Shown: positions 37,979 through 44,915 of the stretch, in pieces
How the letters are laid out: each line of letters begins with the position of its first letter
Position numbering within the stretch: the first letter of the stretch is position 1
From: Rhodanobacter sp. DHG33
Lineage (GTDB): Bacteria > Pseudomonadota > Gammaproteobacteria > Xanthomonadales > Rhodanobacteraceae
DNA: 64,000 nucleotides
NCBI RefSeq assembly: GCF_014843005.1
Contig: NZ_JACYXM010000010.1
Coordinates: forward strand, 1 to 64,000
Reading direction: 5' to 3'
Translations under genes and position numbers: made by a program
Notes under the pieces: model-generated
What the model saw: only the letters and a program-made list of their open reading frames with translations
The model's database searches: none
What the model was told of the DNA's origin: nothing

Positions 37979-38779
37979 ATGTCGTTGAAGGTATGTCTTG
38001 CCGGCGCCACCGGCTGGGCCGGCTCGGAGCTGGCGTGCGGCATCGCCGCCAGCGCGGACCTGGAACTGGTCGCTGCGGTATCGCGCCGGCATGCCGGCCA
38101 ACCTCTCGGTGACGCGCTGGGCGATGCCGGGATCGCCGCGCCGGTATTCGCCAGCGCATCCGAAGCGCTGTCCATGCCTTGCGATGTGTTCGTCGAATAC
38201 ACGCACCCCGACACCGCGCGAGCCAACGTGCTTGCCGCGCTGGAACGCGGCGCGCATGTAGTGGTGGGCACCTCCGGGCTGGGCGACGCGGACTACGCGC
38301 GGATCGACGCCGTGGCGCGCGAGCGCGGCCGCGGCGTACTGGCCTGCGGCAACTTCGCCTTGACTGCGGTGCTGCTGATCAAGTTTTCCGAGATGGCGGC
38401 GAAGATCCTGCCGCAGTGGGAAATCATCGATTACGCCTACGCCGGCAAGCCGGACGCGCCCAGCGGCACCGTGCGCGAGCTGGCCATGCGCATGGGCAAG
38501 GTGCGCCAGCCGCGGCTGGAAGTGCCGCTGGAAGAAACCCGCGGCCTGCGCGAGACACGCGGAGGCACCTTGGCCGGCAGCCAGGTGCATGCGGTGCGCC
38601 TGCCGGGCTTCGTGCTCGGCGCCGAAACCCTCTTCGGCCTGCCCGACCAGACCCTGAGCATCCGCCACAACGCGGGCGGCAGTGCGAAACCCTATGTGGA
38701 TGGCGCGCTGCTGGCGATCCGCAAGGTGCCGGGCCTTGTCGGCCTGCACCGCGGGCTGGACGCGGTGCTGGAGTTCTGA
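37979..38779 (+). CDS. dapB: DapB-like dihydrodipicolinate reductase, atypical
   Basis: A 266-residue protein with a Rossmann start (VCLAGATGWAGSELA), the VVVGTSGL segment and the KPDAPSGT motif that binds substrate in 4-hydroxy-tetrahydrodipicolinate reductases (lysine and diaminopimelate synthesis). The conserved His-His before the motif (usually HHRxKxDAPSGT) is replaced by DYAYAGKPDAPSGT, so the proposed proton-donor His is missing. It sits between paralogous membrane-protein genes rather than beside carA or dapA. It may be a divergent DapB branch or an enzyme for another substrate. The ATG at 37979 has GAGG five bases upstream. Confidence 0.78.
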   Translation: MSLKVCLAGATGWAGSELACGIAASADLELVAAVSRRHAGQPLGDALGDAGIAAPVFASASEALSMPCDVFVEYTHPDTARANVLAALERGAHVVVGTSGLGDADYARIDAVARERGRGVLACGNFALTAVLLIKFSEMAAKILPQWEIIDYAYAGKPDAPSGTVRELAMRMGKVRQPRLEVPLEETRGLRETRGGTLAGSQVHAVRLPGFVLGAETLFGLPDQTLSIRHNAGGSAKPYVDGALLAIRKVPGLVGLHRGLDAVLEF

Positions 38780-38783
38780 ACGC

Positions 38784-39479
38784 TCAGGCGTGCCCGGCCT
38801 GCTCGGTCGGGTCCGTGCTCTCCGGAGACAGCGCCGCTTTGAGCGTGCCTACGAACAAGCGCAGGTTCTGCGTGGTCTGGTCGAGCATGGCGCGCATCTG
38901 GCTGATGGTGTGCAGGAAGTCGCGCGGCTGCACGTCGCCGGTATCCAGGTCGGCAATGGTGTTGACCATGGCCGAGCCGTTCATGATGAGCGAGGTGTTC
39001 TCGTTGAGCATGCTGAGGGTGTCGCGTTGGCTGGCGTAGGCGATGGAATAGCGTTGCATGCGATCGTGGTCGATCCAGCTGGCCGACTGGTCCGCCACCG
39101 CCACGTCCCACGCTTCGTGGCGCAACTGCGGAAAGTTGAGATTGAGATCGAAGCTATTGTGGGTCAGCGCCAGGATATGTTGCCTGATCGTCTCGTCCGG
39201 CACGTGCGTCTTGATATCGGTGGACACGGCATCGCGAATCGCGGTGAGCCGCTGCAACTGCGCGGAATCCTTCTTCAACGACGCTTCGGTCTGGCTGAGG
39301 TTGATGCGGATCTCCGCCTCGATCCGTGCGCTGGAAGCCGCGGCCGCATGCGCATGGTGCGCATGTTCGATCCACGCCTCCAGCCCCAGCGCCGTGAGGA
39401 TGCTGAGGACGATCATCAGGTAATGCTTGGCGAAATCCCTGGAGGATTCCAGCCGGGTGTTCTGCGGCTCGATGTGCAT
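38784..39479 (-). CDS. Single-span membrane protein, paralog 2
   Basis: A 231-residue protein of the same local family. It shares DFAKHYLMIVLSILTALGLEA, the His-rich stretch EHAHHAHAAAA and RHEAWDVAVADQSASWID. GGAGAGAG precedes the ATG. The soluble part is helical, with many Thr/Ser/Asn. Its stop lies 4 bp from the dapB stop in tail-to-tail arrangement, so no terminator separates them. The upstream 50 bp are closely similar to those of paralog 3, so the duplication included the control region. Confidence 0.72.
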   Translation of the reverse strand: MHIEPQNTRLESSRDFAKHYLMIVLSILTALGLEAWIEHAHHAHAAAASSARIEAEIRINLSQTEASLKKDSAQLQRLTAIRDAVSTDIKTHVPDETIRQHILALTHNSFDLNLNFPQLRHEAWDVAVADQSASWIDHDRMQRYSIAYASQRDTLSMLNENTSLIMNGSAMVNTIADLDTGDVQPRDFLHTISQMRAMLDQTTQNLRLFVGTLKAALSPESTDPTEQAGHA

Positions 39480-40294
39480 GCTCTCTCCGGCACAGGCTTG
39501 ATCGGCTGTGAAGCGTAGCGGATTACCCGGCCGGGATTGCCGTGCGCGGCGCCGGGCGATGCCGCTTAGTGCGGCGCTCCGCCGCCGGCATCGTTGCCCA
39601 GCGCGTCCAGGAGGTGGTTTTCCAGTTGCTGGAGGTGCGACTGGGCTTCCGTCGAAGTGTGCAGCATTTGCCGCACGCTGCCGGCGAACTCGAGCGGATC
39701 CACGGAGGCGTCGAAGTCGATGCGCGTGTGCAGCCGCTCCATGGCCGGTACGTCGAGCAGGATGACGCCGTCGTGCGTGAACCAGTCCGAGGTTTCGCGC
39801 AGGTCGGCGTAGGCCTGGGAATAGCGGCGCAACTGGGCGTCGTCGATCCAGCTGGCCGACTGGTTGGCCACGGCCACGTCCCAGGATTGCGAGGCGAACG
39901 TCGGCCAGTTGATGCTCAGCGTGAAGGCGCTTTTCTGCGCCTGGATATGCTGGTTGATCGTCGCGGCGGGCAGGTTGCCGTGGATGTCTGCGGCGACGGT
40001 TGCGTCGAGGTGCTGCAGCGGAGCCATCAGCCTCTCGTTGGACTTGATCGATTTGCGTATGTCGGCCAGGTTCGCCAGCAATTCGGTGCGGATGTGCTGG
40101 TTGGCTTCCTCGGCTGCGCGGGCGTGGTGCGCGTGTTCGATCCACGCCTCCAGCCCCAGGGCGGTGAGGATGCTGAGCACGATCATCAGGTAGTGCTTGG
40201 CGAAATCCCTGGTGGATCCCAGCCGGGCGTTTGGCGGCTCGATGTGCATGCTCCCTCCGGCATGGGCTTGGTCGGCTGTGAAGCGTAACGGATC
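39351..40294. repeat. Direct repeat covering the 5' ends and leaders of paralogs 2 and 3
   Basis: Bases 39351-39524 and 40122-40294 are about 90% identical by eye. They cover the code for the signature membrane helix, the start codon and about 45 bp upstream including CGGCTGTGAAGCGTA. The middle and 3' parts of the two genes diverge much more. This suggests a tandem duplication with the 5' part under conservation or gene conversion. Paralog 1 (37093) shares a weaker version, including GCGTAGCGGAT upstream. Confidence 0.7.
39566..40249 (-). CDS. Single-span membrane protein, paralog 3
   Basis: A 227-residue third copy. It has the same N-terminal helix (KHYLMIVLSILTALGLEAWI), the EHAHHARAAEEAN exit and SWDVAVANQSASWID, which is the best conserved soluble motif. 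The remaining exterior domain is divergent (WFTHDGVILLDVPAMERLHT). Upstream on its strand is the palindrome GTAACG-N3-CGTTAC (40283-40297), a possible operator absent from paralogs 1 and 2. The 234 bp before the anti-sigma gene (40250-40483) contain a nine-G run (40355-40363) and no gene. Confidence 0.72.
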   Translation of the reverse strand: MHIEPPNARLGSTRDFAKHYLMIVLSILTALGLEAWIEHAHHARAAEEANQHIRTELLANLADIRKSIKSNERLMAPLQHLDATVAADIHGNLPAATINQHIQAQKSAFTLSINWPTFASQSWDVAVANQSASWIDDAQLRRYSQAYADLRETSDWFTHDGVILLDVPAMERLHTRIDFDASVDPLEFAGSVRQMLHTSTEAQSHLQQLENHLLDALGNDAGGGAPH

Positions 40295-40483
40295 GTTACT
40301 TCCGCAAGCGACTGGCGGTTTCGGTCATCTGCATACGGGCGAACCTTCTGGCTCGGGGGGGGGCTGCGGGAACGTCACAAGCGAAATGCGGCCGCTTGCG
40401 AATGGGGGCGGCCAGACTCTGCAGGGGATAAGGGATTGCGAACGCATCGCTCCGGCACGGAACCGGTGAAAAGGCAGGGCGGC

Positions 40484-40948
40484 TCAGCCCACCAGGCGTC
40501 GCCCCGGACGTAATCCGAGCAACCAGGTCGCAGCCACGCAGCCTCCCAGCGACAACAGCCACCCTGCCGCGGATGAACCGGCCGTGGGCAGCAACGGACG
40601 GAATGCAGGAAGCCAGGCAGCGCCATAGTCGGCGGTCACCACGCCAGCCGCTATGACCAGCACGATGCCCAGCACGCTGGTCAGGATGAACTCGAAGCGC
40701 GAATCGGCGGCTTCGTCGCGCGCCGGCGCAGCGGCCACCCGCGCCGCCATCTGCTGAGCGAAATCATCGGGCAGGGCCGATGGCATGGGCTCGCGCAATG
40801 TGCGTGCCAGCATGCGGTAGCGGCGCACACGGTGATCGCCGCTGGACGGATCGAGACCGAGGCGCTCGGCCTGCAAGGCGCGCTCCTGCGCCTGCCATTC
40901 GCGCTCCTGCGCGGGGTCGTCGAAAGGGATGATGTCGTCGTGGTTCAT
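40484..40948 (-). CDS. Probable anti-sigma factor (membrane protein)
   Basis: A 154-residue protein whose ATG overlaps the stop of the ECF sigma gene (ATGA), the usual place for a cognate anti-sigma factor. The N-terminal 80 residues are soluble and helical (DDPAQEREWQAQERALQAER). Two membrane helices follow (FILTSVLGIVLVIAAGVV and SAAGWLLSLGGCVAATWLLG). No zinc-binding HxxxCxxC motif is visible, so it is not a ZAS-type anti-sigma. It should hold the sigma factor at the membrane until a signal arrives. Confidence 0.72.
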   Translation of the reverse strand: MNHDDIIPFDDPAQEREWQAQERALQAERLGLDPSSGDHRVRRYRMLARTLREPMPSALPDDFAQQMAARVAAAPARDEAADSRFEFILTSVLGIVLVIAAGVVTADYGAAWLPAFRPLLPTAGSSAAGWLLSLGGCVAATWLLGLRPGRRLVG

Positions 40949-41523
40949 GCCGCAACTCCTGTCCGGTTTTCCAGCGCCTCGCGCAGGCGCAGGCGTGAAC
41001 GGAACAAGTGGCTTTTGATGGTACCCCCGGCCAGCCCGGTGATGCGAGCGATCTCGGGGATGGGCAGTTCGTCGAGGTAGTACAGGGTGAGCACCGTACG
41101 CTGCAAAGGCGGCAGCGTCTCGATGGCTTCGTGCAGGTGGCGCTGGGTTTCCTCGTCCGCGCAGGCGGTTTCGAGATCGAAGCCGTCGCTGATGCTTTCC
41201 AGCAGCGTGCCGCCTTCGTCATCGCCATGCGGCTCGACCAGCGGAATGCGTTTGTGCTGCAGATGGCGCAGGGCGATGGTCCAGGCCACGCGGCCTATCC
41301 ACGACTTCAGCGCGCTCTCGCCACGGTACTGGTGCAGGCACTGATGGACGCGCAGGAAGGTGTCCTGGCACAGCTCGCGCGCATCCTCGGGGTTGCGCAC
41401 CATGCGCTGGATGATGTGCCAGCACAGGCCCTGGTACTCGCGCACAAGGCGTTCGAACGCGCCGGGCCGGTTGGCCAGCACGGCTTCCGCCAGGGCGCGA
41501 TCGTTGGGGTGGGCGTCATCCAT
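40945..41523 (-). CDS. ECF-type RNA polymerase sigma factor
   Basis: A 192-residue sigma-70 family protein of the ECF group. Region 2 has FERLVREYQGLCWHIIQRMV, then PEDARELCQDTFLRVHQCLH (core binding and -10 melting). Region 4 has LPPLQRTVLTLYYLDELPIP and the helix-turn-helix EIARITGLAGGTIKSHLFRS, which reads the -35. The chosen ATG at 41523 begins MDDAHPN. No Shine-Dalgarno precedes it, and a -10-like box ends 8 bp upstream, so the message may be leaderless. It is coupled to the anti-sigma gene by ATGA and faces the gene at 41644 across a symmetric promoter pair. Confidence 0.9.
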   Translation of the reverse strand: MDDAHPNDRALAEAVLANRPGAFERLVREYQGLCWHIIQRMVRNPEDARELCQDTFLRVHQCLHQYRGESALKSWIGRVAWTIALRHLQHKRIPLVEPHGDDEGGTLLESISDGFDLETACADEETQRHLHEAIETLPPLQRTVLTLYYLDELPIPEIARITGLAGGTIKSHLFRSRLRLREALENRTGVAA

Positions 41524-41531
41524 GACGCAAG

Positions 41532-41597
41532 GGATACAGGCAGGCGCGCAACGGTTGCAGCGCATCCACTGCAACCGTTGGCCGGCGGCCGGTATCC
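41532..41597. promoter_or_regulatory. Back-to-back ECF promoters (TGCAACC-N15-GTATCC on both strands)
   Basis: Plus strand: TGCAACC at 41570-41576, 15 bp, GTATCC at 41592-41597, driving 41644. Minus strand: TGCAACC (41559 to 41553), 15 bp, GTATCC (41537 to 41532), driving the sigma gene. The boxes and spacing are identical on both strands. The -35 regions lie within a perfect 12-bp inverted repeat (41549-41560 and 41569-41580, 8-bp centre). This is the layout expected for an autoregulated ECF sigma with one divergent target. Confidence 0.68.
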
Positions 41598-41643
41598 ATG
41601 TCCCCGAAGGCCATTATTTCCACTTATCTACCCGGAGGTTCCC

Positions 41644-41967
41644 ATGCACATCGAGCTGGTTCCGATTTCGCTGTTTGTCTGTATTGCCTACGCCATCAAG
41701 GTCTGCGTCGACGCGATGGTGCGCCGGCGCGTGGTGACCGCGGGCAGCTCGCCCGAACTGGTGGCCTCCCTGCTGCGCGAAGAAGAGCTGCGCCGCCGCC
41801 ATTCCTCGCTGCGCTGGGGCATCGTACTGCTGTCGGTGGCGCTGGGCTTCGGCCTGATCCAGTGGTTCGGCTGGCAGGACGTCACGCCGGGGCTGGTGGC
41901 CGTGCTGGCCGGCGCCACGGGGCTTGGCAACCTGGTGTTCTACCTGGTGGCGCGCAAGCTGGGCTGA
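41644..41967 (+). CDS. Small membrane protein, likely target of the ECF sigma factor
   Basis: A 107-residue protein with three hydrophobic segments: LVPISLFVCIAYAIKVCVDA, WGIVLLSVALGFGLIQWFGW and GLVAVLAGATGLGNLVFYLV. A charged loop lies between the first two (ELVASLLREEELRRRHSS). This resembles DUF6249-type small envelope proteins. GGAGG sits five bases before the ATG. The promoter upstream matches that of the sigma operon exactly, so it is probably part of the response that this sigma controls. Confidence 0.75.
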   Translation: MHIELVPISLFVCIAYAIKVCVDAMVRRRVVTAGSSPELVASLLREEELRRRHSSLRWGIVLLSVALGFGLIQWFGWQDVTPGLVAVLAGATGLGNLVFYLVARKLG

Positions 41968-41982
41968 GTCTGATGTGGGTCA

Positions 41983-42017
41983 AAAGCGAAGCCCGGGGCT
42001 GGCCCGGGCTTCGCTTT
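41983..42017 (+). terminator. 15-bp hairpin terminator between convergent genes
   Basis: Arms 41983-41997 and 42003-42017 pair perfectly over 15 bp around a 5-base loop, with A-rich and T-rich ends (AAAGCG / CGCTTT). It lies 15 bp after the stop of the small membrane protein and 23 bp before the end of ohr, so it can serve both. Confidence 0.88.
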
Positions 42018-42040
42018 GCACGAGGATCGCTGCGGCGGGC

Positions 42041-42466
42041 TCAGGCCACGACCAGCTTCACGTCGATGTTGCCGCGGGTGGCGTTGGAATACGGGCAGAC
42101 GACGTGGGCCTTCTGCACCAGCGCCTCCACTTCCTCGCGCGACATGCCGGGCACGTGGATCTTCAGTTCCACCTCGATGCCGAAGCCGGTGGGAATCTGG
42201 CCGATGCCGACCGCGCCTTCGATGGAGGTGTCGGCGGGCAGCGTGTGCTTGTCCTGGCCGGCGACGAATTTCATGGCGCCGAGGAAGCAGGCCGAGTAAC
42301 CGGCCGCGAACAATTGCTCGGGGTTGGTGCCGGTGGCGCCGTTGCCGCCGAGTTCTTTCGGCACGGTCAGCTTGACGTCGAGCACGCCGTCGGAGGAGGT
42401 GGCGTGGCCGTCGCGGCCGCCGGTGGCTTTGGCATGGGCGCGGTACAGGACTTTTTCGATGGACAT
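42041..42466 (-). CDS. ohr: Organic hydroperoxide resistance peroxidase Ohr
   Basis: A 141-residue thiol peroxidase of the Ohr/OsmC fold that reduces fatty-acid and other organic hydroperoxides, usually with lipoylated proteins as electron donors. The reactive Cys60 is in [10 protein letters not shown] and the resolving Cys124 in [24 protein letters not shown] is the family signature. It lies downstream of ohrR on the same strand with its own palindromic site in the 142-bp gap. The pyruvate dehydrogenase lipoyl proteins in this window are plausible reductants. Confidence 0.95.
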   Translation of the reverse strand: MSIEKVLYRAHAKATGGRDGHATSSDGVLDVKLTVPKELGGNGATGTNPEQLFAAGYSACFLGAMKFVAGQDKHTLPADTSIEGAVGIGQIPTGFGIEVELKIHVPGMSREEVEALVQKAHVVCPYSNATRGNIDVKLVVA

Positions 42467-42554
42467 GGTGGTTGCCTCTCGGGTGGGTGGCTGTGTCATC
42501 AGCCTGGGGGATGGTGTGTGAGCGCTTGGTGTGCTTCGGGTTAAAGTTATAGCG

Positions 42555-42580
42555 TTATTTAATAGCGCACTACTTAATAA
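42555..42580. promoter_or_regulatory. Imperfect 26-bp palindrome upstream of ohr (candidate OhrR site)
   Basis: The AT-rich palindrome TTATTTAATAGCG / CACTACTTAATAA (10 of 13 pairs match) lies between the ohrR stop and the ohr start. It shares the AATAGCG core with the palindrome upstream of ohrR. It is probably an OhrR operator over the ohr promoter. Confidence 0.6.
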
Positions 42581-42608
42581 AGCGTTGAAATTCCTGTGGC
42601 GGCCGTTC

Positions 42609-43070
42609 TCAGGAATCGCTGGACAGGTGGGAGCGCAGCCGGTCGAGGTCGCGCTTGAGGCCACGCAGCTCGTCCGCTTTGCAGCCGGCGGCGCACAGCA
42701 CTTCGTTCGGCACGGCGTTGGCGCGTTTCTTCAGCGCGCGCCCTTCCGCGGTAAGCGTGATCACCACCTGGCGCTCGTCCTCGGCCGAACGGACGCGGTC
42801 GAGCAGGCCGGCGGCCTGCAGCCGCTTGAGCAGGGGCGTGAGCGTGGCCGAATCCAGGTACAGCCGCTCGCCGATCTCCGACACGGTCAGACCATCGCGC
42901 TCCCACAGCACCAGCATCACCAGGTATTGCGGATAGGTGAGTTCCAGCGCATGCAGCAGCTTGCGGTAGAGCTTGCCCATCGCCAGATTCGCCGCATACA
43001 GCGCAAAGCAGACCTGCTGGTCGAGCAGCAAGGGGGAGTTCGCGGTGGCCGTGGCGGGGCGAGTCTTCAT
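42609..43070 (-). CDS. ohrR: OhrR, peroxide-sensing MarR-family repressor
   Basis: A 153-residue MarR-type winged-helix repressor. [17 protein letters not shown] carries the sensing Cys21. A second cysteine, Cys126 (NEVLCAAGC), matches the Xanthomonas two-cysteine OhrR, in which Cys22 and Cys127 form an inter-subunit disulfide on oxidation. The DNA-binding part is [20 protein letters not shown] with the wing [10 protein letters not shown]. It releases ohr and itself when organic peroxides oxidise it. Palindromic sites precede both genes. Confidence 0.93.
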   Translation of the reverse strand: MKTRPATATANSPLLLDQQVCFALYAANLAMGKLYRKLLHALELTYPQYLVMLVLWERDGLTVSEIGERLYLDSATLTPLLKRLQAAGLLDRVRSAEDERQVVITLTAEGRALKKRANAVPNEVLCAAGCKADELRGLKRDLDRLRSHLSSDS

Positions 43071-43080
43071 GGGTGCAATA

Positions 43081-43098
43081 TAAATAGCGTGCTATTTA
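43081..43098. promoter_or_regulatory. Perfect palindrome upstream of ohrR (candidate OhrR operator)
   Basis: TAAATAGC-GT-GCTATTTA is a perfect 8+8 palindrome 10 bp before the ohrR start codon, where a bound repressor would block transcription. Its AAATAGCG half resembles the site upstream of ohr. Autorepression is the known mode of OhrR in Xanthomonas. Confidence 0.68.
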
Positions 43099-43245
43099 AT
43101 TGCAAGATAATTTTCTGCGACGGAAGGCGGTGTGCCGGTCGAGTGTGTCGGCTTGGCTGCCCTCGGGTGGGTTGTGTTGCTCAGGTGATCGCCGGTGTCG
43201 ACGAAGCCGCCCGAACCTGCGTCTGCCGGGCGGTCATGGAACCAA

Positions 43246-43267
43246 GGCCGGATCCCTCGATCCGGCC
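43246..43267 (-). terminator. Candidate hairpin after the Met/His-rich gene
   Basis: A 9-bp perfect stem (43246-43254 with 43259-43267) with a 4-base loop lies 25 bp past the stop of the gene at 43293. Only TTGG follows on the minus strand, so this is a weak terminator candidate. Confidence 0.4.
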
Positions 43268-43292
43268 CCGGTTGCGCATGGGCGCGGCAAGC

Positions 43293-43586
43293 TCAGTGCT
43301 TGTGATGGGTCTTGGCGTGGCCCTTGGCCTCGTGCTTGCCCTTGTTCTTGCTGCTGGCGACCGGGCTGACGGTCTTGCCGACCTTGGTACCGTTGGCCTT
43401 GGCCATGTGTGCGGTGCCGGACACCGCGTCGCCATGCATGTCCTGGTTCATGTGCATCGATGACATGGGCATGGACGAATGGTCGGAAGGGGCGTGGCCG
43501 CCGCTGTGCTGCGGGGCGGCAAGCGCGTACGAGACAGGCAGCGCGAAAACGCTGGCGATCAGTGCGGCGGCGATGGTCTTGGTCAT
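43293..43586 (-). CDS. Small exported Met/His-rich protein
   Basis: A 97-residue protein with a signal peptide (MTKTIAAALIASVFALPVSY, cleavage after ALA) and GGAGG eight bases upstream. The mature part is unusually rich in His and Met (HSGGHAPSDHSSMPMSSMHM, then NQDMHG) and ends in a Lys/His tail (KGHAKTHHKH). Such composition suggests copper or nickel binding in the periplasm, but it is low-complexity and no family is recognised. It lies 222 bp upstream of ohrR on the same strand and is probably a separate transcript. Confidence 0.72.
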   Translation of the reverse strand: MTKTIAAALIASVFALPVSYALAAPQHSGGHAPSDHSSMPMSSMHMNQDMHGDAVSGTAHMAKANGTKVGKTVSPVASSKNKGKHEAKGHAKTHHKH

Positions 43587-43732
43587 GACGTAACCTCCAT
43601 TTGGGCAGGCCATGGGGGCATGGCCCCATCACCATAGGCCGGGATCCGGCCTGCAGGATGAATGGCGGATGTTCGCAAAAAGATACGATTCGCCGTGCTG
43701 CACGATGGCCCGCAGTGATGTGTGCTGTCGTG

Positions 43733-44821
43733 TCAGACGGTGTCGAACAAATCCCGCTGCGCCGCGTAACTGTCGGCATCGACGAAGCCGGACAAGCCCA
43801 CGCCGACCAGGCGGTAGCGGCTGTCGGCAGGGCGCTCCACGCGTGCGCGCAGGGCGCAGGCCAGCTCGGCCAGTTCGCGCTCCGAACCCGGCCGCTGTGT
43901 GGGTGTGAGGCTGCGCGTGAGTGTGTGGAAATCCGCGGTCTTCAGCTTCAGCACCACGGTGCGTGCGATGCGCCCCTCCTGTGCCTCGCGCTGGTGCGCG
44001 GCCCAGGCCTTTTCGGCGAGGCGGCGGATGTGCGGCTCGAGCTCATCCAGCGTGAGGTCGTGCTCGAAGGTGTCCTCCGCGGATACCTGCAAGGTGGGGC
44101 GGTCGGGCGTCACCGGGTGATCGTCGATGCCCAGCGACAGCTCGTGCAGGCGTCGCCCCCAACGGCCGAAGCGCTGCTCCAGCTCTTCCGCCGCGAACGC
44201 GCGCAAGTCGCCCACGGTGTCCAGGCCCAGCGCGGTCAGCTTGCCTTCCATCACCTTGCCCACGCCGGGCAGGCGACCGATCGGCAGCGGGGCGAGGAAA
44301 TCCAGCACTTCCCGCGGGCGCACCACGAACAGGCCGTCGGGCTTGCGGAAGTCCGAGGCGATCTTGGCGAGGAACTTGTTCGGCGCCACGCCGGCGGAGG
44401 CCGTGAGTTGCGTTTCCTCGCGTATCGCCGCGCGTATCGCTTCGGCGGTGGCCGTGGCCGAGGGCAGGTCGGTCTTCGTCTCGGTGACGTCGAGGTAGGC
44501 CTCGTCCAGCGACAACGGCTCGATCAGCTCCGTGTGCCGCGCGAAGATCGCCTGCACCTGCCGCGACACCGCCTTGTAGCGCGTGAAATCCGGCGGCACG
44601 AAGATCGCCTGCGGGCACAGCCGCTCCGCGCGCACGGCCGGCATGGCCGAACGCACGCCGAACTTGCGCGCCTCGTAGCTCGCCGCGCACACCACCGAAC
44701 GCGCGCCTTTCCACGCCACCACGACCGGCAGTCCGCGCAGCGAAGGATCGTCGCGCTGTTCCACCGATGCGTAGAACGCATCCATGTCGATGTGGAGGAT
44801 TTTGCGCGGCGGAGCGGACAC
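43733..44821 (-). CDS. dinB: DNA polymerase IV (Y-family)
   Basis: A 362-residue translesion polymerase. Catalytic motifs are ILHIDMDAFYASVEQRDDP (metal Asp, aromatic steric gate) and EPLSLDEAYLDVT (Asp-Glu pair). RLPGVGKVMEGKLTALGL is the helix-hairpin-helix, followed by the little-finger domain. The C-terminus ends in DLFDTV rather than a clear QLxLF clamp motif, though AQRDLFD may serve. The GTG at 44821 (VSAPPRKILHIDMD) gives the best family length; a TTG at 44854 is an alternative, and neither has a clear ribosome-binding site. Confidence 0.92.
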   Translation of the reverse strand: MSAPPRKILHIDMDAFYASVEQRDDPSLRGLPVVVAWKGARSVVCAASYEARKFGVRSAMPAVRAERLCPQAIFVPPDFTRYKAVSRQVQAIFARHTELIEPLSLDEAYLDVTETKTDLPSATATAEAIRAAIREETQLTASAGVAPNKFLAKIASDFRKPDGLFVVRPREVLDFLAPLPIGRLPGVGKVMEGKLTALGLDTVGDLRAFAAEELEQRFGRWGRRLHELSLGIDDHPVTPDRPTLQVSAEDTFEHDLTLDELEPHIRRLAEKAWAAHQREAQEGRIARTVVLKLKTADFHTLTRSLTPTQRPGSERELAELACALRARVERPADSRYRLVGVGLSGFVDADSYAAQRDLFDTV

Positions 44822-44915
44822 GATGCGGTCGATGGATGCCCGATGAGGAACCAATTCTAGACTGCCGAGTCGAAGCCGCACGAGCCGGTGGGCGCGGGCT
44901 GGTCGAGGAGGGGCG

